Positions 6,573 through 14,001 of a stretch of 16,879 nucleotides of DNA are shown one piece after another; positions within the stretch are counted from its first letter, which is position 1, and each line of letters begins with the position of its first letter. The position numbers were made by a program, and so were the translations under genes. Origin of the DNA: Candidatus Nomurabacteria bacterium (GTDB lineage: Bacteria; Patescibacteriota; Minisyncoccia; Phycocordibacterales; UBA5272); NCBI GenBank assembly GCA_003518045.1, contig DOZK01000033.1, forward strand, positions 8,211-25,089, written 5' to 3'. The notes beneath the pieces are model-generated. The model was not told where the DNA came from and did not search any database. It saw only the letters and a program-made list of their open reading frames with translations.

Positions 6573-8231
6573 ATGAAGCAGAAAGTTGCCTTAGATATAT
6601 TAAAACTTGGACACACCACCTTTCTCACCGGTGCAGCTGGTGCTGGTAAATCATACGCTCTTCGTGATTATATTTCGTACTTAAAAAAACACGGAGTTAA
6701 ATTCGCCGTAACTGCTTCAACGGGCATCGCATCAACTCATGTTGGTGGTACAACTATTCATTCATGGAGTGGTATCGGAATAAAACAAAAGTTAAACGCA
6801 TACGACATAGATGCAATAGAAGAAAAAGCAAATTTATATAAAAGATGGAATGAGACACAGGTTTTAATTATTGATGAAGTTTCGATGCTTCATGCGTCAT
6901 TTGTTGATATGTTAGATAAAATCGCAAAGCATATAAGAAGAAATGAAAAACCATTCGGTGGAATGCAAGTTGTTTTTGCAGGAGATTTTTTTCAATTACC
7001 ACCAGTTGTAAAAAATGGAGATGCTTATGAAAATCAAGAAGTTTTTGCTTTCACATCAAAGGCATGGAAAGAAGCCAAGCCCGTTGTTTGTTATTTAACA
7101 GAACAATTCCGTCAAGAAGACGACAAACTTTCTTCTATTTTAAATGCTATTCGTTCTGGTGAAGTAGAAGAAGAACATTTTGAATATTTAAAAAATGCAA
7201 ATGAAGTTCTTCATACGAAAGACCATATAAAACTCTATACCCACAATGAAAATGTTGATGAGATAAATAGAAAAGAATTTGAAAAAGTAAAAGGTGAAGT
7301 GAAAACTTATCAAATGATTACCAAAGGCTCGGCAAAAATTTTGGAATCTCTAAAAAATAATTGTTTAGCAGAAGAGGTTTTGCTATTAAAAGTTGACGCG
7401 AAAGTTATTTGTATAAAAAATAGTCCGGATAGACTTTATGTAAATGGTTCCATGGGAAAAGTCGTATCATTTAATAATGAAGGCGCACCAGTTGTAGAGT
7501 TGGCCGATGGCAAAAAAGTAACAATAAAAGCTGATACTTGGAGAGTCGAAGAAGATGGAAAAGTTCGTGCAGAAATTTCTCAGCTTCCAATTAAATTAGC
7601 TTGGGCAATCACAGTACACAAGTCTCAAGGCATGACACTGGACATGGCTTCCATTGATTTGAGTCGTGCTTTTACTTCCGGGCAGGGTTATGTGGCGTTA
7701 TCACGTCTAAAATCGCTTGAGGGACTACATTTAGTTGGCTTTAATCCTCAAGCACTTCAAATTTCTGAAGTAGTACGCGAAGCTGATATGACTTTCCGTG
7801 CAAAAAGTGAACAAGCAGAGAGAGCTATAGAAAAATATAAAGAAAAAGATTTATTAGATTTACAAGAAAAGTTTTTGACGACTTCCGGTGGAACAATAGA
7901 GGAGCAAGAAGTAGGGAGTAAGGAGTATGAAGTAGTGGAAAAGGTTTTATCTCACACAAAGACACAGGAGATGTTAAATGAAAATTTAAGTATTGAAGAA
8001 ATTGCAGAAAGAAGAAATTTATCAGTGGATACAATTATTGGTCATGTTGAAAAGCTGGCAGAATTGAAAGAGAAAATTAATTTGAAGCATGTATTGCCAC
8101 CAAAAAAAGACAAAGATAAAATTTTAAAAACTTTTGAAGAATTAGAAACTCGTAAATTAACCCCAGTATTTGAGCAATTTAAAGGTAAATATTCTTATCA
8201 TCAAATCCGCCTCGTCCGCGCCACGTTGTAA
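6573..8231 (+). CDS. PIF1/RecD2-like superfamily 1 helicase with C-terminal HTH domain
   Basis: This is an ATP-dependent 5'-3' DNA helicase of the PIF1-like type, 552 aa. Walker A is GAAGAGKS (20-27), followed by TASTGIASTHVGGTTIHSW (motif Ia). Walker B is VLIIDEVSML (97-106), motif III is FAGDFFQLPPV (135-145), and motif IV has LTEQFRQ (175-181). The C-terminal lobe has the UvrD_C_2-like ITVHKSQGMTLD (346-357) and YVALSRLKSLEGLHLVGF (373-390). Residues 413-450 are a charged linker partly encoded by microrepeat DNA. From about 455 a helix-turn-helix resembling the HTH_40 domain (NLSIEEIAERRNLSVDTIIGHVEKL) and a helical tail follow; such tails are known on RecQ- and PIF1-like helicases of some bacteria. 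A role in replication or recombination repair is likely, but the exact role is unknown. Confidence 0.9.
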   Translation: MKQKVALDILKLGHTTFLTGAAGAGKSYALRDYISYLKKHGVKFAVTASTGIASTHVGGTTIHSWSGIGIKQKLNAYDIDAIEEKANLYKRWNETQVLIIDEVSMLHASFVDMLDKIAKHIRRNEKPFGGMQVVFAGDFFQLPPVVKNGDAYENQEVFAFTSKAWKEAKPVVCYLTEQFRQEDDKLSSILNAIRSGEVEEEHFEYLKNANEVLHTKDHIKLYTHNENVDEINRKEFEKVKGEVKTYQMITKGSAKILESLKNNCLAEEVLLLKVDAKVICIKNSPDRLYVNGSMGKVVSFNNEGAPVVELADGKKVTIKADTWRVEEDGKVRAEISQLPIKLAWAITVHKSQGMTLDMASIDLSRAFTSGQGYVALSRLKSLEGLHLVGFNPQALQISEVVREADMTFRAKSEQAERAIEKYKEKDLLDLQEKFLTTSGGTIEEQEVGSKEYEVVEKVLSHTKTQEMLNENLSIEEIAERRNLSVDTIIGHVEKLAELKEKINLKHVLPPKKDKDKILKTFEELETRKLTPVFEQFKGKYSYHQIRLVRATL

Positions 8232-8238
8232 TAGTTTG

Positions 8239-8270
8239 TAACAAGGGTACCCCTTGTTAAAGTATTTTTT
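8239..8270 (+). terminator. Rho-independent terminator after helicase
   Basis: TAACAAGGG-tac-CCCTTGTTA (9 bp) is followed by AAGTATTTTTT, a few bases after the helicase stop. Confidence 0.8.
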
Positions 8271-8275
8271 GTATT

Positions 8276-8308
8276 TGTCATTCCAAACTTGATTTGGAAT
8301 CCAGTGTC
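8276..8308 (+). repeat. Half copy of dispersed repeat
   Basis: TGTCA, then TTCCAAA-cttga-TTTGGAA, then TCCAGTGTCAG. The stem differs from the GC-rich copies on both arms but still pairs perfectly. Confidence 0.65.
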
Positions 8309-8361
8309 AGTATCGTATCTACTTTACAGACTTTACGGACTTTCGACTTTATAGACTCTCT

Positions 8362-8370
8362 TGCTATACT
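8362..8370 (+). promoter_or_regulatory. Extended -10 promoter, leaderless
   Basis: TG-C-TATACT is followed by six bases (GTCCAT) and the ATG at 8377. This is the clearest example of the fixed spacing seen before four genes. Confidence 0.65.
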
Positions 8371-8376
8371 GTCCAT

Positions 8377-9456
8377 ATGAAAGTTCATCATGCTATGAAG
8401 CATCTTTTTATTCCACATGCTGGGAATGAATACAGACCACATTTTTTTCGAGAATTAAGTATAGGAATAATTTTAATCGGCAGTATTTTTTTGCTAGGAT
8501 TTTCTTTCGGAAGTTCTTTTTTTATTCATAAAACAGTTTTAGGGGCAAATCTCGCTTCAAATGTTTTGGTGGATTTAACAAATAACCAAAGACTTGCTTT
8601 TAATGAAACACCTCTTATTCTTAATACAAAATTACAGCACGCTGCTTTTTTGAAAGGCGAAGATATGTCTAAGTTAGGATATTTCGCACATGAAAGTCCA
8701 ACTGGAGTTACTCCTTGGTATTGGTTTAAAGAAGCAGGATATACATTTTTGTATGCTGGTGAAAATTTGGCAATTAATTTTTCAGAATCAAATGATGTAG
8801 AGAATGCGTGGATGGCTTCACCAAAACATAAAGAAAATATTCTTAATACTAATTTTCGTGAAATAGGAATAGCGACAGTTGATGGAGTGTATCAAAATAA
8901 TGCCACAACTTTTATTGTACAAATGTTTGGCACACCAGCAGTAGAAGTAGCTGAGGCAGCGGTTAAAGAGGCTATTCCTGTTTCAACGACTACAGTAGCT
9001 ATACAAAATAAAGCTGAAGAAAAGAAATTACCTGAACCAGCCCCAACTCCAACTGCAAATGTTTTAGCTGTGGCATCATCAACAAGTGCTGGGGATGTTA
9101 AAGGAGAGGCAACAAGTACTCCGACACTTGTATCATCAATTAAATCAAATATAATTTCACTTTTAAAAACGCCATCTACTTTTATTGTTAAAAATATTTC
9201 AAATGTAAAAGAAGTAAAAGGGGATAAAGAAATTGTTCTTGAAAAGTATTCAACATGGTATGGACGACTTTTGTTTGGTGGCTCTTGGTATGTACAAATG
9301 ATTTATCAGTTTATGATAGTGTTAATGGCTCTTGCTTTGATCGTGATGATATTTATTGAAGTTAAAAAGCAACACCCGAAACACATAATGTATGGCGTAT
9401 TAATGCTGGCAGTATTGATTGTATTTGTTTATATAAATAAATCTCTTATTTACTAG
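8377..9456 (+). CDS. Membrane-anchored CAP/SCP-domain protein (YkwD-like)
   Basis: The protein is 359 aa. A transmembrane helix at about 27-50 anchors the N-terminus. Residues about 62-186 form a CAP (cysteine-rich secretory/Antigen 5/PR-1, SCP-like) domain: LVDLTNNQRLAFNETPL, GYFAHESPTG (His105), YAGENLA (Glu129), MASPKHKENILN (His151) and FREIGIA. These His/Glu positions are the conserved cavity residues. A Pro/Thr-rich linker (190-275) follows, and two further membrane helices at about 305-328 and 337-355 end the protein. This lays the CAP domain outside the cell between membrane anchors, which is unusual for a family often secreted or singly anchored. The biochemical role of bacterial CAP domains is poorly defined. 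It forms a monocistronic unit ending at the hairpin at 9510. Confidence 0.88.
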   Translation: MKVHHAMKHLFIPHAGNEYRPHFFRELSIGIILIGSIFLLGFSFGSSFFIHKTVLGANLASNVLVDLTNNQRLAFNETPLILNTKLQHAAFLKGEDMSKLGYFAHESPTGVTPWYWFKEAGYTFLYAGENLAINFSESNDVENAWMASPKHKENILNTNFREIGIATVDGVYQNNATTFIVQMFGTPAVEVAEAAVKEAIPVSTTTVAIQNKAEEKKLPEPAPTPTANVLAVASSTSAGDVKGEATSTPTLVSSIKSNIISLLKTPSTFIVKNISNVKEVKGDKEIVLEKYSTWYGRLLFGGSWYVQMIYQFMIVLMALALIVMIFIEVKKQHPKHIMYGVLMLAVLIVFVYINKSLIY

Positions 9457-9474
9457 CTTACGAAATTTGTATTT

Positions 9475-9503
9475 GTGTCATTCTCGCGAATGCGGAGATC
9501 CAG
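9475..9503 (+). repeat. Degenerate copy of dispersed repeat
   Basis: TGTCATTCTCGCG-aat-GCGGAGATCCAGG matches the start of the repeat, but the stem has unpaired changes and the GTGTC tail is lost. It lies directly between the CAP gene and its terminator. Confidence 0.5.
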
Positions 9504-9509
9504 GAATAC

Positions 9510-9538
9510 AAAGGGTCGCGCCTACGGCGCGACCCTTT
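9510..9538. terminator. Strong 13-bp hairpin terminator
   Basis: AAAGGGTCGCGCC-tac-GGCGCGACCCTTT is a perfect 13-bp stem bordered by A/T-rich sequence, between the converging CAP-domain gene and the MliC-like gene. It probably terminates both. Confidence 0.75.
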
Positions 9539-9589
9539 ATTATTTACGTATTCGTATTTCCTATTGGCTATACCCTAGTGGCTAACGAC

Positions 9590-10552
9590 TTATTTTGTAA
9601 ACCTAAACGTCTCCACGATCTTCCCCACAGTATTATAATAACCATCCAACGTTGCTTGAGATAATCCTGGCTTCATAGTCTCATCTTTATAACTACTTCC
9701 AGATTTTATTTGTTCCAAAACATAACACATATTATTATGTATAGTTCTGTAACTTTCTCCTTGTAGATATTTCATCATGCCAGCTTCTTGGAAGCTAAAT
9801 CTTTTAAATGTAACACCATTTATTATTACATTTGTGATTTTCTGACTTGTATATCCAGTATCAATCGCATAACATTCTTTTACATTCGGACTAATACCAA
9901 CACGAAGTTCAGCTACATAGTTAAGTGGATATGATTTTCCAGTTGCAACGCCACCTTGATCAATACGAAAAACAGGGAATGAGACTATAATTTTTCCTTG
10001 ATTGACTTGTGAGGCATTTACTCTCCAATTACTTGCGAGATTATAAAACGTTGTGAAATAATTTTGTGGAGTAACATTAGGTGGAAATCTTAATGTAAAA
10101 TTATATTCGCTGTTAGCGTAACCATATAAACCATCTACAGCTGGCACTGTTTTTGTTTTGGTTGTAGTTACAGTCGGAGTTGTTGTCGCTTGTTGGTCTA
10201 AATTAGTTTTTATCACACAGCCAACATAAGTCGTACTAGTTCCTTCTGTAATAAAAGCAGTATCACCTTTATTCCAAAAGACTACTTCGTCATTTGCATT
10301 TGCATAACGTGCACCAGAGGCAGATATTGCACGTGGAAGTGATATTTTTCTACCATCGCTTAATGTTAAATCTACTCGAGTATCATCGATTGGATAAAAT
10401 ATTGCTGTTATAGATTTATTGTCTTGACATGAAAAAGTGAAGATGTTTTTTTGAGTTGTATCTTTTTGTATCAATAAATACATTGCAATTGTAACGAGGG
10501 CAACTATTAATAGTAATATGAGTAACCTTATATTTTTTTGTTTGGTTGACAT
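9590..10552 (-). CDS. Membrane-anchored MliC-like lysozyme-inhibitor domain protein
   Basis: The protein is 320 aa. A transmembrane or signal-anchor helix occupies about residues 8-28. Residues about 38-113 match the MliC (membrane-bound lysozyme inhibitor of c-type lysozyme, PF09864-like) pattern: FTFSCQDN (Cys42), a strand with LTLSDGRKISL, the SASGARY loop (77-83), FWNKGDTAFI (92-101) and VGCVI (Cys112), with the two cysteines placed for the family disulfide. A Thr-rich linker follows, then a second domain (about 140-320) starting YGYANSEYNFTLRFPPNV, of the kind seen in lipoprotein-like PsbP-fold domains, with two further Cys. MliC proteins protect peptidoglycan from host lysozyme; that role here is inference. 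The ATG at 10552 follows a -10 element at the fixed six-base distance. Confidence 0.8.
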   Translation of the reverse strand: MSTKQKNIRLLILLLIVALVTIAMYLLIQKDTTQKNIFTFSCQDNKSITAIFYPIDDTRVDLTLSDGRKISLPRAISASGARYANANDEVVFWNKGDTAFITEGTSTTYVGCVIKTNLDQQATTTPTVTTTKTKTVPAVDGLYGYANSEYNFTLRFPPNVTPQNYFTTFYNLASNWRVNASQVNQGKIIVSFPVFRIDQGGVATGKSYPLNYVAELRVGISPNVKECYAIDTGYTSQKITNVIINGVTFKRFSFQEAGMMKYLQGESYRTIHNNMCYVLEQIKSGSSYKDETMKPGLSQATLDGYYNTVGKIVETFRFTK

Positions 10553-10558
10553 ACATTG

Positions 10559-10564
10559 ATTGTA
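10559..10564 (-). promoter_or_regulatory. -10 element, leaderless start of MliC-like gene
   Basis: On the minus strand TACAAT is followed by six bases (CAATGT) and the ATG, the same spacing as at 61, 4530 and 8365. Confidence 0.55.
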
Positions 10565-10586
10565 TACTTTTTTACGAGAATTGCTA

Positions 10587-10615
10587 TTGATAGAATGTCA
10601 AAAATGTAGTAGAAT
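10587..10615 (+). promoter_or_regulatory. Promoter for tRNA-Gln
   Basis: TTGATA at 10587-10592 and TAGAAT at 10610-10615 are separated by 17 bases, with a TG just before the -10. Transcription would start near 10622, about 125 bases upstream of the tRNA. No gene lies in between. Confidence 0.5.
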
Positions 10616-10701
10616 AATTGAGTTAAACACAGTAAATAAAGGGAAGAGTTAAGAGTCGATGGTAAATACAAGTATCATATATTTGTGTATGTATTTGTAT
10701 T

Positions 10702-10743
10702 TAACTAATAACTAATAACTAATAACTAATAACTACTAACTAT
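10702..10743 (+). repeat. 7-bp tandem repeat (TAACTAA), six units
   Basis: Four perfect TAACTAA units are followed by TAACTAC and TAACTAT, ending six bases before the tRNA gene. A short tandem tract like this can vary in length between strains. A looser inverted pair AAATACAA/TTGTATTT precedes it (10663-10700). Confidence 0.8.
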
Positions 10744-10748
10744 CCAAT

Positions 10749-10819
10749 TGGGGCATCGTCTAATGGTAGGACAGCGGTTTCTGGAACCGTTAATCGTGGT
10801 TCGAGTCCATGTACCCCAG
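10749..10819 (+). tRNA. tRNA-Gln (anticodon CUG)
   Basis: It folds as a full cloverleaf. The acceptor is TGGGGCA/TACCCCA, the D stem GTCT/GGAC, and the anticodon arm GCGGT-TTCTGGA-ACCGT with CTG at 10781-10783. The T arm is CGTGG-TTCGAGT-CCATG. U1-A72 and discriminator G73 suit tRNA-Gln. CCA is not encoded. One acceptor pair is a mismatch (C at 10754 against A at 10813). The 3' half is overlapped, antisense, by the end of the serine recombinase gene, which marks this tRNA as the probable integration site of the neighbouring element. Confidence 0.93.
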
Positions 10820-12394
10820 CACTAGTGGACTTTGTTCACACAATAGGTTAAATTGTGCTTGTTTTTCAAGGGTATTGAGAGGTTCTAACCTTTCTTTTAT
10901 TTCGTGTACCTCATTCTTAATCCTTTTGAGCGGAAAGAGTGATTTATCTATGTCAATTCTAAGTATTTTGTCTTTCATAATGAGGTCCGAACCTAAAGTT
11001 GATAATATGCTTTTTCTTGTCATAAGCGGACCGTTCTTAAACTTATCAACGGCTGTTTCAATAAACGTGAGCATCTCGTCACCCGTCTTCTCCCACTGAT
11101 CTATTCTTTTTCCTGTATCACCAAACTGCTTCTCTAGATCTTTTCTCTGTACATAAAGTTCCGCCTTCTTTTCTGTATATTCCTGTGATGTTATTTCACC
11201 ACCCGCCCTCATCTCCATTAAGCCGTCAATCTTCGCAAGGCACGCCTTATATGCCCTTTGCTGGCTAGATACGACCGCGTTTCGTTTGGTTGCTTCTTCT
11301 TCATTTTCTTTCTTCCACCACTTCATTGCAAAGCTGTGGAACTCCTCAGGCATTTCAACGCTCTCTATCTCTTTAGAAACCTGCTTCACGAGTTCCTTTT
11401 CTTCAAGAGAACCTTGAGAACAGTTAGGGTCTACTCTTTTTGTACAGTGGTAATAAATGTAATTATGAACATTGCCATTTTTCTGTTTCTTTATTTTTGT
11501 TTCTGCGGTGATACTTGCACCACACTCACCACATTTCATCATTCCTATAAAAGCAAAGATGTGGTTTTTAGGGCGAGGTCTTCCTGCTTTACCAAGTAAG
11601 TACTGAACCTTGTCGTATTCTTCTTCTGTGATTATTGCTTCGTGTATACCTTCATACCAATTTCCACTTTTCATAGGATACTCAAATGCTCCGTAATAAA
11701 AAGTATTAGAGAGCATATTATAAATTGTACTCCTTCCTAACTTGTTACCTTTAGGTGTTCTATAACCCCACTCATTTGTAGCAATCTCTCTAATCTTCAT
11801 CTGGTTATAGTTACCTGTGAGCATAAGGTCAAACATCTTTCTAATTATTAGTAACGCCTCTGGGTCACTATCAATGTTTTTGTTTCCTTTTTCTGCATAC
11901 TTGTCGTTCTTATAACCAAGCGGTGGTTTACCAGGAAATACACCCATCTTTGCTTTTTTCTCTAACCCTCTTGTAACATCAACACCCTTTTTATCGTTCT
12001 CCATTTTTGCTTGGTTACACATCAGTGAAAACATAAACTTATCAATCGGTGTATTCCTGAATGTTTGCGTAGGTGTAACAATTTCTACCAACTTTTCACG
12101 GTCCATAAGGTCAATGAGTAAAGCCGAGTCCATCGCATTTCTGGAAAGTCGGTCAGCGTGCCATACAATGACACCGTTTATTTCTTGAGCTTCAACCTTA
12201 TCTAACATTTCTCGGAACTTCGGTCTGTTGTTTGTAACTTTTGCTGACTTACTTTCACTGAAAGTGTTTGCTTCGGTAATTCTAACACCGATTTTATCTG
12301 CCATTTCTTTATTTTTGTCTAACTGTGAACCAATAGAAAGCACCTGTCGGTCTTCACTTTCGGTGGACTTTCTTGAGTATCCGCCATAGTTCAT
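10790..12394 (-). CDS. Large serine recombinase (resolvase/invertase family)
   Basis: This enzyme performs site-specific integration or excision through a covalent serine-DNA intermediate. Counted from the ATG at 12394, it is 534 aa. Catalytic Ser10 lies in YSRKS, with SIGSQ and the VWHADRLSRNAMD segment completing the resolvase domain (about 1-140). The Recombinase domain starts at GKPPLGYKN (about 155). A zinc ribbon has Cys288, Cys291, Cys317 and Cys325 (CGEC...HC...NC). A helical region follows, as in large serine recombinases. The in-frame ATG 24 bases upstream lacks a ribosome-binding site, whereas AGAGGT stands five bases before the chosen one. The last residues, LGYMDSNHD and stop, are antisense to the T arm and acceptor of tRNA-Gln, so integration into the tRNA defines the protein's C-terminus. 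Two TATAAT-like boxes lie just upstream (12420-12436). Confidence 0.92.
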   Translation of the reverse strand: MNYGGYSRKSTESEDRQVLSIGSQLDKNKEMADKIGVRITEANTFSESKSAKVTNNRPKFREMLDKVEAQEINGVIVWHADRLSRNAMDSALLIDLMDREKLVEIVTPTQTFRNTPIDKFMFSLMCNQAKMENDKKGVDVTRGLEKKAKMGVFPGKPPLGYKNDKYAEKGNKNIDSDPEALLIIRKMFDLMLTGNYNQMKIREIATNEWGYRTPKGNKLGRSTIYNMLSNTFYYGAFEYPMKSGNWYEGIHEAIITEEEYDKVQYLLGKAGRPRPKNHIFAFIGMMKCGECGASITAETKIKKQKNGNVHNYIYYHCTKRVDPNCSQGSLEEKELVKQVSKEIESVEMPEEFHSFAMKWWKKENEEEATKRNAVVSSQQRAYKACLAKIDGLMEMRAGGEITSQEYTEKKAELYVQRKDLEKQFGDTGKRIDQWEKTGDEMLTFIETAVDKFKNGPLMTRKSILSTLGSDLIMKDKILRIDIDKSLFPLKRIKNEVHEIKERLEPLNTLEKQAQFNLLCEQSPLVLGYMDSNHD

Positions 12395-12467
12395 TTTTAC
12401 CTCTTTTTTACTGTTCATACTTATTATAATTATACTACGTTTACCTTATAAATTGGAGTTAACAGGA

Positions 12468-13577
12468 TCATAACTTGCTCATAATCCTCATAAGAATACT
12501 TCTTTCTTCTTCGGTAATTATCGGACCATCACTCTTGCTACTTTGAGTATTTTTTAATCTTTGAACAATACCAACGGCATCTTCGTCGCTCATACTTCCA
12601 TAACCATAAGCACCAAAAGTAGTGCTTACGTTTGCGTGTCCAAGATTTAGACTAATCGCTCTTTTTTCTTCTTCGGTAAGGCGTGTTTTACTGATAATAC
12701 TCACCACAAGATGCCGAAATGAATGAGGGTGAAAATATGGTAAGTCAGCATTTTTACACCTCTTTTCAAACACCTTTCTAGCCCCACTTGTCCCAGCCCA
12801 AAAACTATTCCCTACAAGTTCTGTGCTATACGACTGAGAGTGATTAAAGTCACTTAACGTACTAGGGAAAATAGGGTCGTTTGATTGGAAACCTTTTTTC
12901 TCAAGATGCTCAAACCATTCCATAAAATACTGTTCAGGTAGATCCCAAGCTATTGGGAAAAATGTTGTAAGTATTTTCTTAGAGTTTTTTGTCCGCACCC
13001 CATCGCCAGGGTTTTGGTCTAACAGCTTCTTATGCTTATCAAAGCTTTTCATTTTCAGGGAAATAATGGCAGAAATGCGACAACCTGTAATGAGAGAAAA
13101 ACAAATTAACGCTCTGTCACGTTTATCAATTTCATTTTTTACCTCTATACTTTCTATTATTTTTTTAGCATCTTCAAAGCTAGGCATAGCTTTAGTAGTA
13201 CCAGACCTTGCTATCAAAGCATCCTTCTTAGACAACCGAAGAAACTCAACATCATTTTTGTGTACTCTGGTCCTGTAATCAGGGTGACTTGATAACCAGA
13301 CAAAAAACTTTTTTATTCGTCTAAGATAGTTCCCTTGAGTAACAAGGGTGAGTTTCCCCAATTTTGTATTCGTTACTTTTTTAACAAGCCATTCACGAAA
13401 TGCTAATGCTTTTGTTTTGTCAAAACTTGCAAAGTCCTCACCATCTGAAAATGACTGCCATTGTCCAATTGCTTCCGCAAAGGTCTTAACAGAACTTTCA
13501 GCAAAACCCTCAGCACCTCTTAAATGCTCAAAGTATTCTCTTTTTATTTGTTCATTTTGATAGGTTATTTTTGTCAT
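12468..13577 (-). CDS. Tyrosine recombinase / integrase
   Basis: This is a 369-aa phage-integrase-type recombinase. Residues about 8-115 form the SAM-like core-binding domain (SSVKTFAEAIGQWQSF..., LTLVTQGNYLRRIKKFFVWL). The catalytic domain has Arg167 in TGCRISAIISL, a lysine region near RTKNSKK (195-201), His285-x-x-Arg288-His289 in HPHSFRH, His314 in LNLGHANVSTT, and the nucleophile probably Tyr324 (FGAYGYG). All active-site residues are present. It stops with TGA, 73 bases before the serine recombinase start. It has no obvious Shine-Dalgarno sequence, with AT-rich TAACTATTAACAAT just before ATG. Carrying both an intact tyrosine and an intact serine recombinase, it is unclear which enzyme moves the element. 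Confidence 0.92.
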   Translation of the reverse strand: MTKITYQNEQIKREYFEHLRGAEGFAESSVKTFAEAIGQWQSFSDGEDFASFDKTKALAFREWLVKKVTNTKLGKLTLVTQGNYLRRIKKFFVWLSSHPDYRTRVHKNDVEFLRLSKKDALIARSGTTKAMPSFEDAKKIIESIEVKNEIDKRDRALICFSLITGCRISAIISLKMKSFDKHKKLLDQNPGDGVRTKNSKKILTTFFPIAWDLPEQYFMEWFEHLEKKGFQSNDPIFPSTLSDFNHSQSYSTELVGNSFWAGTSGARKVFEKRCKNADLPYFHPHSFRHLVVSIISKTRLTEEEKRAISLNLGHANVSTTFGAYGYGSMSDEDAVGIVQRLKNTQSSKSDGPIITEEERSILMRIMSKL

Positions 13578-13614
13578 ATTGTTAATAGTTATCTACGGCA
13601 CAGTAAACAGACAT

Positions 13615-14001
13615 TTACACGGAGGTAGACAGTATCTTATAGTCCTTTTGGTGGGGTTTAATTATCCTGCTCATTTTCCCGTTACAAGCACGACATACCG
13701 CAATTTTTCTTTCAATTATTTCTTTAGTTGAACCTCGTTTAGCATAACAACCAACCTTACATTTGAAACAGAAAAATTGGTTTCTTTTTAACTTAACCTT
13801 CTTTTTCTGGTCCTTATTTTTAAGAAACTCTTTCAAAGAAACACCTGATATAAGCATTGGTTTTTTACAACCAGGAATAACTTTTAGTCCACAATCTATC
13901 CAACGTAGTATGGTCTTTTCATTCACGTTTAAGTTAAGAGTTAACTCTTTAATACTGTAACTCATATGCTTACTAATACGATTAGAGTTAATCCTCGTCA
14001 T
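13615..14001 (-). CDS. Small HTH protein with zinc ribbon, possible excisionase/regulator
   Basis: The protein is 128 aa. Residues about 13-62 form a MerR/excisionase-like helix-turn-helix (SIKELTLNLNVNEKTILRWIDCGL, then KPMLISGVSLKEFLKNK, a typical wing and C-terminal helix). A basic segment (KKKVKLKRNQ) links to a four-cysteine zinc-ribbon motif, Cys78-x2-Cys81 and Cys103-x2-Cys106, with Cys85 nearby. Such HTH proteins next to integrases often act as recombination directionality factors or repressors; that job here is inferred from position. The ATG at 14001 overlaps the end of the 57-aa gene by 14 bases. A second in-frame ATG at 13965 is an alternative start; neither has a clear ribosome-binding site, which fits translational coupling. 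Confidence 0.75.
   Translation of the reverse strand: MTRINSNRISKHMSYSIKELTLNLNVNEKTILRWIDCGLKVIPGCKKPMLISGVSLKEFLKNKDQKKKVKLKRNQFFCFKCKVGCYAKRGSTKEIIERKIAVCRACNGKMSRIIKPHQKDYKILSTSV

Noticed and set aside
9467..9664. A 65-aa plus-strand reading frame after the CAP gene
   Set aside because: It runs through the dispersed repeat and the terminator hairpin and into the antisense of the MliC-like gene; there is no plausible start signal.
10702..10743. CRISPR-like array
   Set aside because: The unit is only 7 bp with no spacers; it is a simple tandem repeat.
12468..12470. Reassignment of UGA to glycine, as in some CPR lineages
   Set aside because: TGA ends the integrase just after a normal C-terminus, and RF2 is encoded in the window, so UGA reads as stop here.
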